In this document: piece after piece, positions 9,722 through 17,877 of the stretch | How the letters are laid out: every line of letters begins with the position of its first letter | How positions within the stretch are numbered: the first letter of the stretch is position 1 | Assembly (NCBI GenBank): GCA_017084465.1 | Contig: CP070896.1 | Coordinates: 5,321,501 to 5,385,500 of the forward strand | Length of the DNA stretch: 64,000 nucleotides | Direction: 5' to 3' | Source: Lacrimispora xylanisolvens | GTDB taxonomy: Bacteria; Bacillota; Clostridia; Lachnospirales; Lachnospiraceae | The notes under the pieces: model-generated | Seen by the model: the letters and a program-made list of their open reading frames with translations, nothing else | Told to the model about the DNA's origin: nothing | Database searches by the model: none | Position numbers and translations under genes: made by a program

Positions 9722-12160
9722 ATGGAAAAATTACAATTGAACAGAACCGGGTTTCTTACGAATTACCTGATATCCGGTCCAAAAGTAACGGATTTTATCA
9801 ATCATGAATCAGATGACAACCAGCTGCGTTATGAACAGCATTTAAGATCCCTCGTGGCGGACTTAAACAAATCCTGCCCCGATGGCCCGGTTATCCTTGG
9901 AGAAAACAGCAGACTTCAGATGCCATGGAAGTATTATTATCATTATGGAAACTGGTTTGTAGACGAAAGTACATTTTATTCTACATTGCAGAAAGTAGAA
10001 CTGGATGCAGTGACGGGAATCGAGGTAAAAGAAGACATCACAGTGAAAGCTGTTGTATGGTCCTATGCGGCAGTAGATGTGTGGTGCAATGGGGAACTGG
10101 TTTGCCGTATGGATACCCCGGTTTATAAGCCCATTAAAAAGAAACAGATGGAGCTTCAGCTGAAAAAGGGAATCAATGAAATTTATATCAGTCTGCAGAC
10201 ACTTGGTGTCAGGGATACGAGAACGTTATTTGGCATTCAGATTATGGATCATATGGAAGAGATCTGTGTTGTACTGCCAGATGAGAAACATACCGATGAA
10301 CTGGTACGGATGGAAAACTGGCTTGGTTCCATTTCCATTAAGAATTCCATCATGACTTTTAAGGAAAGCGCTCCAGAAGGTACTTCTTTAGCTTATGACA
10401 GCCAAAGTCCTGATTTTGCACAGGTGAAAAGCCGGAAGGAATGGCAGGAGATCAGCGGTAAAAATCAGGTGAAGCTTGATGCCGGGAAGCCAGGTGTTAT
10501 TTTAGTAACTATAAAAAATGACCATGGAGTACTCACCAGAAAAGTGGAGAATATCCTGGCTCAGAAACCGGAATATGGCAAAGACAAAGACTTTGAGGAG
10601 AATAAAAAGGCTATTTTCCATAGAATTGCAGAAGCAGAAAGTCTGTCCAGAGGGGATAAATTCGGATTTTCCATCTCCAATATTCTCGCGCGAAAAGCCC
10701 TTGAAATGGACAGCGGGCGGGATAGTGAACTTCTTTTTGAGACTCTGGATCAGATTGAAAGCAGATATGACTGCTCTGATTTTCTGGTGTGCGGCATGGT
10801 CCGTTATCTAAAGAATTATCAGGTCAGTGAGGATCTGTCGAAACGTGCAAAAGAGGTTCTTTTAAACTGGCGTTACTGGATGGATCAAAAAGGATCTGAC
10901 GCCATGTGCTTCTGGAGCGAAAACCATTCTCTTATGTTCTATACCTGTGCCATGAATGCAGGAGAGATGTACCCGGATGAGTATTTCCCACGGGCAGACA
11001 TGACCGGCAGAGAGCTTTTTAAAATCGGAAGAGCTAAAGTGGAAGCATGGCTGGCGGATGTAGAGGAACATGGATTTGAAGAATTCTTAAGCACAGTTTA
11101 TATGTGCGTTACGTTTGCAGCACTGTTAAATGTAATTGATTTTTCAGAGGAAGCCATATCAAAAAGGGCAGTTAAGATTACCGATAAACTTCTTGAAATG
11201 CTGTGCCTCCATACCTATGACGGTGTTGTAATTGCTCCTATGGGACGAGTATACAGGGAAGTGATCCATCCCTTTGAGCAGGGAGCCCAGGCGCTTATGA
11301 ATTTGATCAATCCTGACGTCCCTTATTCCTACGGAGAAGGCTGGCTGGGCTTTTATTCTTGCAGCAACTATAAACTTCCAGAAGGACTAAAAGAACTTAT
11401 GGAGCGTCCGGCAGATATGGATTATTCCACTGGAAATGCTCTCATAAGACTGAAGAAAACATCAGAGTACTGTATGACCTCCGTTCAGTCTCCAAGACCG
11501 GACCCGGAATTTAAACGCTGGAAAAACCTGACTCTGGATCCGGATTCCGATCCCACAACCTGCGAATACACCAAGTCTCTGAACGAACGGTTCCATGGAA
11601 CCACCTGCTTTGAGCCTGGCGTATATGGCTATCAGCAGCACATGTGGTATGCAGCCCTCGATATGGAGACAGACATCTTTACAAACCACCCGGGAGGAAC
11701 CTGTGATTCCTGTTCCATGAGGCCGGGGTACTGGTTCGGTAATGGAGTAATGCCTGCACTGGTTCAGGAAGGTAATTTACTGGGGGCTGTTTATCATATA
11801 CCGGAGGAGCATCCCATTCATTTCACCCATGCTTATTTTCCTTCACCGAAGTTTTCCGAGACGATAATTTCCGGAAATTGGCTTTTCGGCAGTAAGGCTG
11901 GGGGCTTTGTGGCTCTTTGGTGCAGCAGTACGTTGGAACCCGTGGATGACCAGCTGTTTGAATGCGAATACCGTACCTATGGGGATGATATTGCTTACTT
12001 TTGCGTATGTGCAGGAAATCAGGAATTTAAATCCCTTGCCCAGTTTTCAGCCTATGCAGAAAATCTCCGGCCGGTATTTGATGAAACGCAACGTATTTTA
12101 ACAGCAGGACCGTTGAAAGTGGGATTTACAAATAACAATGACAAAACTCAGTATATTTAG
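9722..12160 (+). CDS. Large protein of unknown function, probably carbohydrate-related
   Basis: An 812-residue protein with no signal peptide. I do not recognise a named family. Residues about 100-190 look like a beta-sandwich (VKAVVWSYAAVDVWCNGELVCRMD) of the kind found before glycosidase barrels. The middle contains FWSENHSLMFYTCAMNAGEMYP, which resembles the Trp-rich helices of (alpha/alpha)6-barrel lyases and hydrolases, followed by a beta-rich end with HPGGTCDSCSMRPGYWFGNG. Its stop overlaps the start of the next gene by 23 bases, and a BadF-type sugar kinase ends the cluster. A glycan-degrading or glycan-binding role is inference from architecture and neighbours only. Confidence 0.6.
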   Translation: MEKLQLNRTGFLTNYLISGPKVTDFINHESDDNQLRYEQHLRSLVADLNKSCPDGPVILGENSRLQMPWKYYYHYGNWFVDESTFYSTLQKVELDAVTGIEVKEDITVKAVVWSYAAVDVWCNGELVCRMDTPVYKPIKKKQMELQLKKGINEIYISLQTLGVRDTRTLFGIQIMDHMEEICVVLPDEKHTDELVRMENWLGSISIKNSIMTFKESAPEGTSLAYDSQSPDFAQVKSRKEWQEISGKNQVKLDAGKPGVILVTIKNDHGVLTRKVENILAQKPEYGKDKDFEENKKAIFHRIAEAESLSRGDKFGFSISNILARKALEMDSGRDSELLFETLDQIESRYDCSDFLVCGMVRYLKNYQVSEDLSKRAKEVLLNWRYWMDQKGSDAMCFWSENHSLMFYTCAMNAGEMYPDEYFPRADMTGRELFKIGRAKVEAWLADVEEHGFEEFLSTVYMCVTFAALLNVIDFSEEAISKRAVKITDKLLEMLCLHTYDGVVIAPMGRVYREVIHPFEQGAQALMNLINPDVPYSYGEGWLGFYSCSNYKLPEGLKELMERPADMDYSTGNALIRLKKTSEYCMTSVQSPRPDPEFKRWKNLTLDPDSDPTTCEYTKSLNERFHGTTCFEPGVYGYQQHMWYAALDMETDIFTNHPGGTCDSCSMRPGYWFGNGVMPALVQEGNLLGAVYHIPEEHPIHFTHAYFPSPKFSETIISGNWLFGSKAGGFVALWCSSTLEPVDDQLFECEYRTYGDDIAYFCVCAGNQEFKSLAQFSAYAENLRPVFDETQRILTAGPLKVGFTNNNDKTQYI

Positions 12161-13202
12161 TGATGATACTCAGGCAGCGGTGGCATTTTTTGCCGCTGCC
12201 TATGAGAGTAATGAATATTTTATAAGAAATTACAGCAGATGCCGGGAACTTCTGCTGGTGGAAAAAGATCCCGAGGGAGCAGCAGAAGCCGTGATGTTTG
12301 GAATCAGGCATGCCAGACTCCTTCATTTGGATGACTTTTTGCTTCCGGTTATTTACATTGACTGGATACTGCCGGAACTGGTACAGGAATTAAAAAAGCA
12401 GGGCATACCGGAAGCTGTTATCCGGGATTCTTTCAAAGATGTTGAAATATGGATTCATTCATTTCGCAAATATCATAAGGGTCAGGTGGGACTTGACCGG
12501 ATTGAGTGGGTATTCCGCTCCCTTATCGGAAAAGTACGAAGATTCGGCAGCCTGCAGTTTGAGGAAGTGACTTATGAATTTCCGTTTCTGATTTTTGAAA
12601 ACAGACAATCCGGTAAGTTTCAGGCACTGGCATGTCCGGATCTGATGATTGATCAGGACGGATATATCTCAGGCACAAATGGAAGAAGAGTGAAACGTGA
12701 AACTGAAACTTTTCTGGATTTTGGAGACAGTGCCTTGACTGGATATATGGTGGATTTAGAATCAGGAATTGTCAAGATGGATGCCCCCGTTCTGTTAAAT
12801 CGAAAGGAGTGGGAGCTAAAGCTTGCACCGGGAGAAAAGGCGGTTGCCGTTCATATTCCGGAAGGTTCTGATTTATCTCCTGACAGCATTGATTCTTCTT
12901 TTCATACGGCAAAGAACTATTATGAAAATCAGATTCTTGTCTGTGACAGCTGGCTGCTGGATCCCCATCTTAAGCACATCCTTCCTGAGACCAGCAAAAT
13001 CATAAGCTTTATGAAACGATTTCATAAAATGCCTGTGCTGACCGGGCAGCCACAGATACTGGAGCGGGTTATGGGTTTTGATTTTACCATGGAAGCACTT
13101 GAACAATTTTCCTGCGCTACTTCCCTGCAGACTTCATTAAAGAAGTATCTTTTAGATGGTAATGAGATGTTTACCACAGCAGGTTTTATGCTATGGAGAT
13201 GA
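12138..13202 (+). CDS. GNAT-like acyltransferase-domain protein (DUF5596-like)
   Basis: A 354-residue cytoplasmic protein. The layout, an all-helical N-terminal region (residues about 1-130) and a C-terminal half with WEFRSLIG-like and FEEVTYEFPFLIFENRQSGKF stretches, resembles the 'acyltransferase domain-containing' proteins (GNAT-like C-terminal domain) that often sit in carbohydrate clusters of Lachnospiraceae. I recognise the overall layout, not catalytic residues. It starts inside the end of the preceding gene and is followed 22 bases later by a sugar kinase, so the three form one operon. Function unknown. Confidence 0.5.
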   Translation: MTKLSIFSDDTQAAVAFFAAAYESNEYFIRNYSRCRELLLVEKDPEGAAEAVMFGIRHARLLHLDDFLLPVIYIDWILPELVQELKKQGIPEAVIRDSFKDVEIWIHSFRKYHKGQVGLDRIEWVFRSLIGKVRRFGSLQFEEVTYEFPFLIFENRQSGKFQALACPDLMIDQDGYISGTNGRRVKRETETFLDFGDSALTGYMVDLESGIVKMDAPVLLNRKEWELKLAPGEKAVAVHIPEGSDLSPDSIDSSFHTAKNYYENQILVCDSWLLDPHLKHILPETSKIISFMKRFHKMPVLTGQPQILERVMGFDFTMEALEQFSCATSLQTSLKKYLLDGNEMFTTAGFMLWR

Positions 13203-13224
13203 CAACCGGAAGGAGTACAGGGTG

Positions 13225-14143
13225 ATGACAGAATTTTATGCCGGACTGGATGTGGGAGGAACCAATGGACGTCTAAAGGTCAGCGATCCCGCAGGTAACG
13301 TGCTGGGAGAATTTACAGCACCTGGCTGTAGTCTCAATACAGATGGAGCTGAAAAGCAGGCTGCGTTACCGGGAACTGGTAATCCCAGCTTTGAAAGAGC
13401 TGAATCTGGATTCTGGCAGCTGCCTGGGAATCTGTGTGGCAGCAAGCGGAATTGATTTTCCGGTTCATGAACGTGATTGCAGATCCTTTTTTGAAGAAAT
13501 GGGATTTTTGCCTGAAAAACTGAAGGTAATCAATGACTGCGAAGTATTTCTTTATCTGACGGAATCGCCTGCTCTTGTAATCATATCCGGCACCGGTTCC
13601 GTATGCTTTGGAAGAGATGAGAACGGGATCATATACAGAACAGGAGGATATAATCACATTGTAAGCGATGAGGGAAGCGGTTTTGATCTGGGACTAAAGG
13701 TTTTAAGAGCGGTGGGCAATGATATATCCGGGCGGGTCAGGAGTCCCATTCTTACTCCTCTTTTTATTAAGTCTACCGGAATTGATACATTGGGAAAAAT
13801 AGATGATTATATCAATGCCAATCTTATGGAGAAATCTCAGATCGCCAGATTTTCCCTGCTTGCCTTTCAGGCGGCAGCATTGGGAGACGAGACCGCCATA
13901 GAGATTCACCGGGAATGTGCAGACGCCTTATGGGGGCTGATCCGTGATACTGCAGCTAAAATGGAAGCAGATGGATTAGACCTCTTGTACTGGGGAAGCC
14001 TTCTTGTGAAAAATGATATTTTGCGGGAGATGGTGGATGAAAAAGTTAATAAAGGACTGCCGGGGGCGAGGACTTCCATACCATGGATTACAGCACTTGA
14101 TGGGGCTCTCCAGGCTGCTGTGAAATTGCATCACAAACCCTGA
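13225..14143 (+). CDS. BadF/BadG-type sugar kinase (N-acetylglucosamine kinase-like; frameshifted as read)
   Basis: ASKHA-fold kinase of about 305 residues after correction. Phosphate 1 motif GLDVGGTNGRLKV, phosphate 2 motif ISGTGSVCFG, then SDEGSGFDLGLKVLRA, which are typical of the BadF/BadG/BcrA/BcrD-type family including N-acetylglucosamine kinases. The frame breaks in four A at 13352-13355; three restore DGAESRLRYRELVIPALKEL. The ATG at 13225 has GGAAGGAG nine bases upstream. Last gene of the 9.7-14.1 kb cluster; it presumably phosphorylates the sugar released or imported by this system. Confidence 0.82.
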
Positions 14144-14189
14144 AAAATCGGATTTTGTTTAAAATACAATACTTATAGCTGAATATAGC

Positions 14190-14220
14190 AAAAGAAGAGG
14201 GCGGCGCCCTCTTTTCTTTT
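14190..14220 (+). terminator. Terminator after the sugar-kinase cluster
   Basis: AAAAGAAGAGGGC-GGC-GCCCTCTTTTCTTTT, a near-perfect hairpin with a T-rich tail. Confidence 0.85.
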
Positions 14221-14272
14221 ATCAAAATATAGAAAAATGTCGAAAAATATTTGTGCAAATTGTACCTTTTAC

Positions 14273-14301
14273 TTGCAATTATAAGACATTTTTAGTAAAA
14301 T
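14273..14301 (+). promoter_or_regulatory. Promoter of the EF-G-like gene
   Basis: TTGCAA (14273-14278), 17-base spacer, TAAAAT (14296-14301); the start codon follows 38 bases later behind AGGAGG. Confidence 0.65.
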
Positions 14302-14339
14302 ATTGTTATAGACTTAAATACCGAACAGGAGGAATGCTT

Positions 14340-16437
14340 ATGAACGTGTATGGAACCAAACAAATCCGTAACGTCGCCTTACTTGGGCACGGGGGCGCCG
14401 GTAAAACTACCCTTGCTGAAGCAATGGCGTTAGTGACCGGAGCCATCAGCAGAATGGGAAAAGTTACCGATGGCAATACCATCAGCGATTATGACAAAGA
14501 AGAGATTAAGAGACAGTTCTCCATCTCCACTTCCCTGATTCCGTTGGAATATGAAGGAGAGGATGGACCGATCAAGATTAATTTACTTGATACTCCCGGT
14601 TATTTTGATTTTGTTGGTGAGGTTGAAGAGGCAATCAGCGTAGCAGATGCTGCTGTTATCGTAGTAAACTGCAAGGCAGGAATTGAAGTTGGTACGTTAA
14701 AGGCATGGGAGCTTTGTGAAAAGTACAAGCTTCCCAGACTGTTTTTTGTAACCAATATGGATGACGATCAGGCCAGCTTTCGTGAACTTCTTTTAAAGCT
14801 GGAGAAAGAATTCGGAAGAAAGATAGCTCCGTTCCACCTTCCTATCAGAGAGAACGAAAAGTTCGTAGGATTTGTGAATGTGGTGAAAATGGCTGGGCGG
14901 CGCTTCACCGTTAACAGTGATTATGTGGAATGTGAGATTCCTGAGTATAGCCAGAAGAATTTAGGAATTGCCAGAGAAGCTTTGATGGAAGCAGTTGCTG
15001 AAATCAGTGAGGAATACATGGAACGGTATTTCTCAGGCGATGAGTTTACCCTGGAAGAGATTTCTTCTGCACTTCGGGAACATGTAATACAGGGAAATAT
15101 AGTTCCGGTTATGCTTGGATCCGGAATTAATGCCCAGGGTGTAAAGATGGTTTTACAGGCAATTGACAAGTATTTTCCATCACCGGAGCGTTATGAATGC
15201 ATCGGTGTGGATGTTTCCACCGGAGAACGTTTTACTGCCAGATATAATGACAATGTATCTTTGTCAGCCCGGGTATTTAAGACAATCTTAGACCCGTTTA
15301 TCGGCAAGTATTCTCTGATGAAGATCTGTACAGGAACATTGAAAGCGGATTCAGCCATCTATAATGTAAATAAAGATACAGAAGAAAAGCGGAAAACTTT
15401 ATGTGCTAAGGGGAAAAGATGCCATCGAAGTTCCGGAATTAAAAGCCGGAGATATTGGCGCAGTATCCAAATTGAATGTGACGCAGACCGGTGATACCAT
15501 AGCCCTTCGCTCCGCACCCATTGTCTATCACAAGCCTGAGATTTCCACCCCTTATACGTATATGCGTTATAAGACGAAAACAAAGGGTGACGATGATAAG
15601 GTTTCCCAATGCACTGGCTAAGTTAACGGAAGAGGATTGGACCTTAAAGGCAGTGAATGATACGGAGAACCGTCAGTCTCTTCTGTATGCAATCGGCGAT
15701 CAGCAGCTGGAGGTAGTGGTCAGCAAGCTGTTAAACCGCTATAAGGTTGAGATTGAATTAAGCAAACCTAAATTTGCATTCCGTGAGACCATCCGCAAGA
15801 AAGTGGAGGTTCAGGGAAGATATAAGAAGCAGTCAGGCGGCCATGGACAGTTTGGTGATGTAAAGATGACCTTTGAGCCTTCCGGAGATTTAGAGACTCC
15901 TTATGTATTTGAAGAATCTGTATTTGGCGGAGCGGTTCCCAGGAATTATTTCCCGGCAGTGGAAAAGGGAATTGCAGAATGCGTCTTAAAAGGACCATTA
16001 GCTGCCTATCCCGTTGTGGGAATCAAGGCAACGCTGACAGACGGATCTTACCATCCGGTGGATTCCTCTGAACTTGCTTTTAAGATGGCTGCGACCCTGG
16101 CCTTTAAGGCTTTATGGATGCCAACCCGGTTCTGCTGGAACCCATCGCCTCCTTAAAAGTCACTGTGCCGGATAAATTTACCGGTGATGTTATGGGAGAT
16201 TTAAACCGGAGAAGAGGACGTGTTCTTGGAATGAATTCCAATCATCATGGAAAACAGGTCATAGAGGCGGATATTCCCATGTCTGAGCTGTTTGGCTATA
16301 ATACAGACCTTCGCTCTATGACAGGTGGTATCGGTACCTTTGAATATGAGTTCAGCCGTTATGAGCTGGCTCCCGGAGATGTTCAGAAGAAAGAAGTTGA
16401 GGAACGGGCTTCCAAGGTTGACCGTACGGAAGTATAA
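14340..16437 (+). CDS. Elongation factor G-like GTPase (frameshifted as read)
   Basis: About 698 residues after correction, in the order GTP-binding domain (GHGGAGKTTLAEAM P-loop, DTPGYFDF), domain II, domains III-V (RKKVEVQGRYKKQSGGHGQFGDV). This is the second, EF-G-like branch rather than the main fusA: the G4 motif reads TNMDDD instead of NKMD, and switch I is NTISDYDKEEIKRQFS. The role of this branch is less clear than for FusA (translocation or ribosome-associated GTPase). Breaks: near 15390 (EEK / GKLYVLRGK), three C at 15605-15607 (two restore KVSNALAKL) and three T at 16111-16113 (four restore FKAFMDANP). I chose the ATG at 14340, seven bases after AGGAGG, over the ATG at 14334. Confidence 0.85.
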
Positions 16438-16449
16438 AACAGTAACCAG

Positions 16450-16484
16450 GGCGGATCCAATGCATGATTGGATCCGCCTTTTTG
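16450..16484 (+). terminator. Terminator after the EF-G-like gene
   Basis: GGCGGATCCAAT-GCATG-ATTGGATCCGCC followed by T5. Confidence 0.9.
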
Positions 16485-16582
16485 CAGCATCAGGATTCCA
16501 GTTCCAATGGCAGCAGCCGGAAGAATTGCGTATTTGCCCATTTTGTGTTAAACTGGTAACAATTCAGCAGGAGGTAAGATTT

Positions 16583-17500
16583 TTGGTGGAAGAGACAAAG
16601 GGCGCAAAAAAAATATTTGGCAGAATCGGAATTGGATATACAGGATTTCTCAGTGCATCAATAGTACTGCAGATTGTGTTAAGAATTGTGATTCAGGTGG
16701 TCAGTCAGAAAGGAATTTTTAATCTGTCCAGGGGCTGGTCCTTATTTACCGTTTCCCTGGCTAATTATGCAGCGGGAGGGCTGGTTTTATTTTTGATTAT
16801 AAAGAATATACCTGTTACCCATAAACCGGTAAGCCGGAAACCGGAAAAGATGCTGTTGATTTATTCTTTTTTTATCTGTATCAGTGCTTTGGTTGCCGGT
16901 AACCTGGCGGGACAGCTGCTTATGAGTCTCATCAGTGCTCTGGAAGGAAAGCCTATGATGAATCCCGTTGCAGAAGTACTTAAGGGACTGAATACAGGAA
17001 CGATCTTTGCAATTATGGTAGTCATGGCACCGGTCTGCGAAGAGATTCTCTTTCGAAAACTCATCATTGACCGTGTCCGCAGATATGGGGATAAGGCGGC
17101 TATATTGGTATCCGCTGTTATTTTTGGATTGTGTCATGGAAATTTTTATCAATTCTTCTATGCATTTGGGATCGGTCTTGTATTTGGCTATATTTATACC
17201 AGAACAGGAAGAATCCGCTATACCATTGGTTTTCATATGATTATTAATTTCCTTGGATCCGTTGCAGCTATTTATATTCAGAATTCCATTCCCCTTGCAG
17301 CTGTCTATGCCCTGTTTATATATGGATCTATGATCGCTGGTATTGTATTATTTTTTGTCTCAAGGGAAAAATGGATTTTCTGGCAGGGTGAGGAATCGGT
17401 ATGGGGCAGGGGAGCAGGTAAAATCCTGTTTTTGAATGCTGGTATGATTATATTTTTTGTATTGTCTGCCATTTCCTTTGTTGTTGCAGAGTTTTCATAA
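16583..17500 (+). CDS. CPBP-family intramembrane metalloprotease
   Basis: About 305 residues and eight or so membrane segments. The three CPBP (Abi/CAAX protease) motifs are present: EEILFR, then FGLCH, then HMIIN. In eukaryotes the family cleaves prenylated CAAX proteins; in bacteria members process peptides, give bacteriocin self-immunity or have unknown targets. The reading frame is open far upstream, but AGGAGG at 16569-16574 fixes the start as TTG at 16583 (eight-base gap) or GTG at 16586. Stands alone between a terminator and the leuS T-box. Confidence 0.85.
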   Translation: MVEETKGAKKIFGRIGIGYTGFLSASIVLQIVLRIVIQVVSQKGIFNLSRGWSLFTVSLANYAAGGLVLFLIIKNIPVTHKPVSRKPEKMLLIYSFFICISALVAGNLAGQLLMSLISALEGKPMMNPVAEVLKGLNTGTIFAIMVVMAPVCEEILFRKLIIDRVRRYGDKAAILVSAVIFGLCHGNFYQFFYAFGIGLVFGYIYTRTGRIRYTIGFHMIINFLGSVAAIYIQNSIPLAAVYALFIYGSMIAGIVLFFVSREKWIFWQGEESVWGRGAGKILFLNAGMIIFFVLSAISFVVAEFS

Positions 17501-17507
17501 AATCGGG

Positions 17508-17536
17508 TTGACACATCCTGGCAATTATGTTACATT
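17508..17536 (+). promoter_or_regulatory. Promoter of the leuS T-box leader
   Basis: TTGACA (17508-17513), 17-base spacer, TACATT (17531-17536), directly after the protease stop codon and just before T-box Stem I. Confidence 0.75.
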
Positions 17537-17549
17537 TACACTTAGCAAA

Positions 17550-17830
17550 AATACTGTGATTAGGAGTAGTAAGCAGTCTGAAACATTCAGAGAGCCGGCG
17601 GCTGGTGAGAGCCGGTTGGGAAAGATTGCTGAACTGGCCTTTGAGTAGCATACTGAAGAAAGCCATGGCTTTTGTGTAGGTATAGCCGGAATCCCGACCG
17701 TTACAGCGGGCGGACAGGAGAGTCTGTCCGGTTGAGCGCATACGTTCTGTATGAAATAGAGTGGTACCACGCGGTAGATACTGCGTCTCTATAGCCGTTT
17801 TATTACGGGTGGAGGCGCTTTTTTTATGCA
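17550..17830 (+). promoter_or_regulatory. T-box leader, leucine (CUG specifier), upstream of leuS
   Basis: Stem I with CAGAGAGCCGGCGG / GGTGAGAGCCGG, specifier loop GAA-CTG with CTG (Leu) at 17634-17636, the T-box GAGTGGTACCACGCGG at 17759-17774, and a terminator GCGTCTC...GGAGGCGC with T7 ending at about 17827. A Leu codon upstream of leucyl-tRNA synthetase is the expected pairing. It fills most of the 377-base gap before leuS. Confidence 0.93.
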
Positions 17831-17877
17831 ATCAGAATCAAATTTACCGTGACTGTCTAATAAGGAGGAATTTTGTT

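Noticed and set aside
2250..16437. Real pseudogenes in the tryptophan, aromatic and EF-G-like genes
   Set aside because: Each break is one base, mostly in a short run, and correction gives normal length and all key motifs; simultaneous true decay of whole essential pathways is unlikely.
17457..17831. ORFs on both strands across the leuS leader
   Set aside because: The region is a T-box RNA; ORFs overlap its conserved stems and lack ribosome sites.
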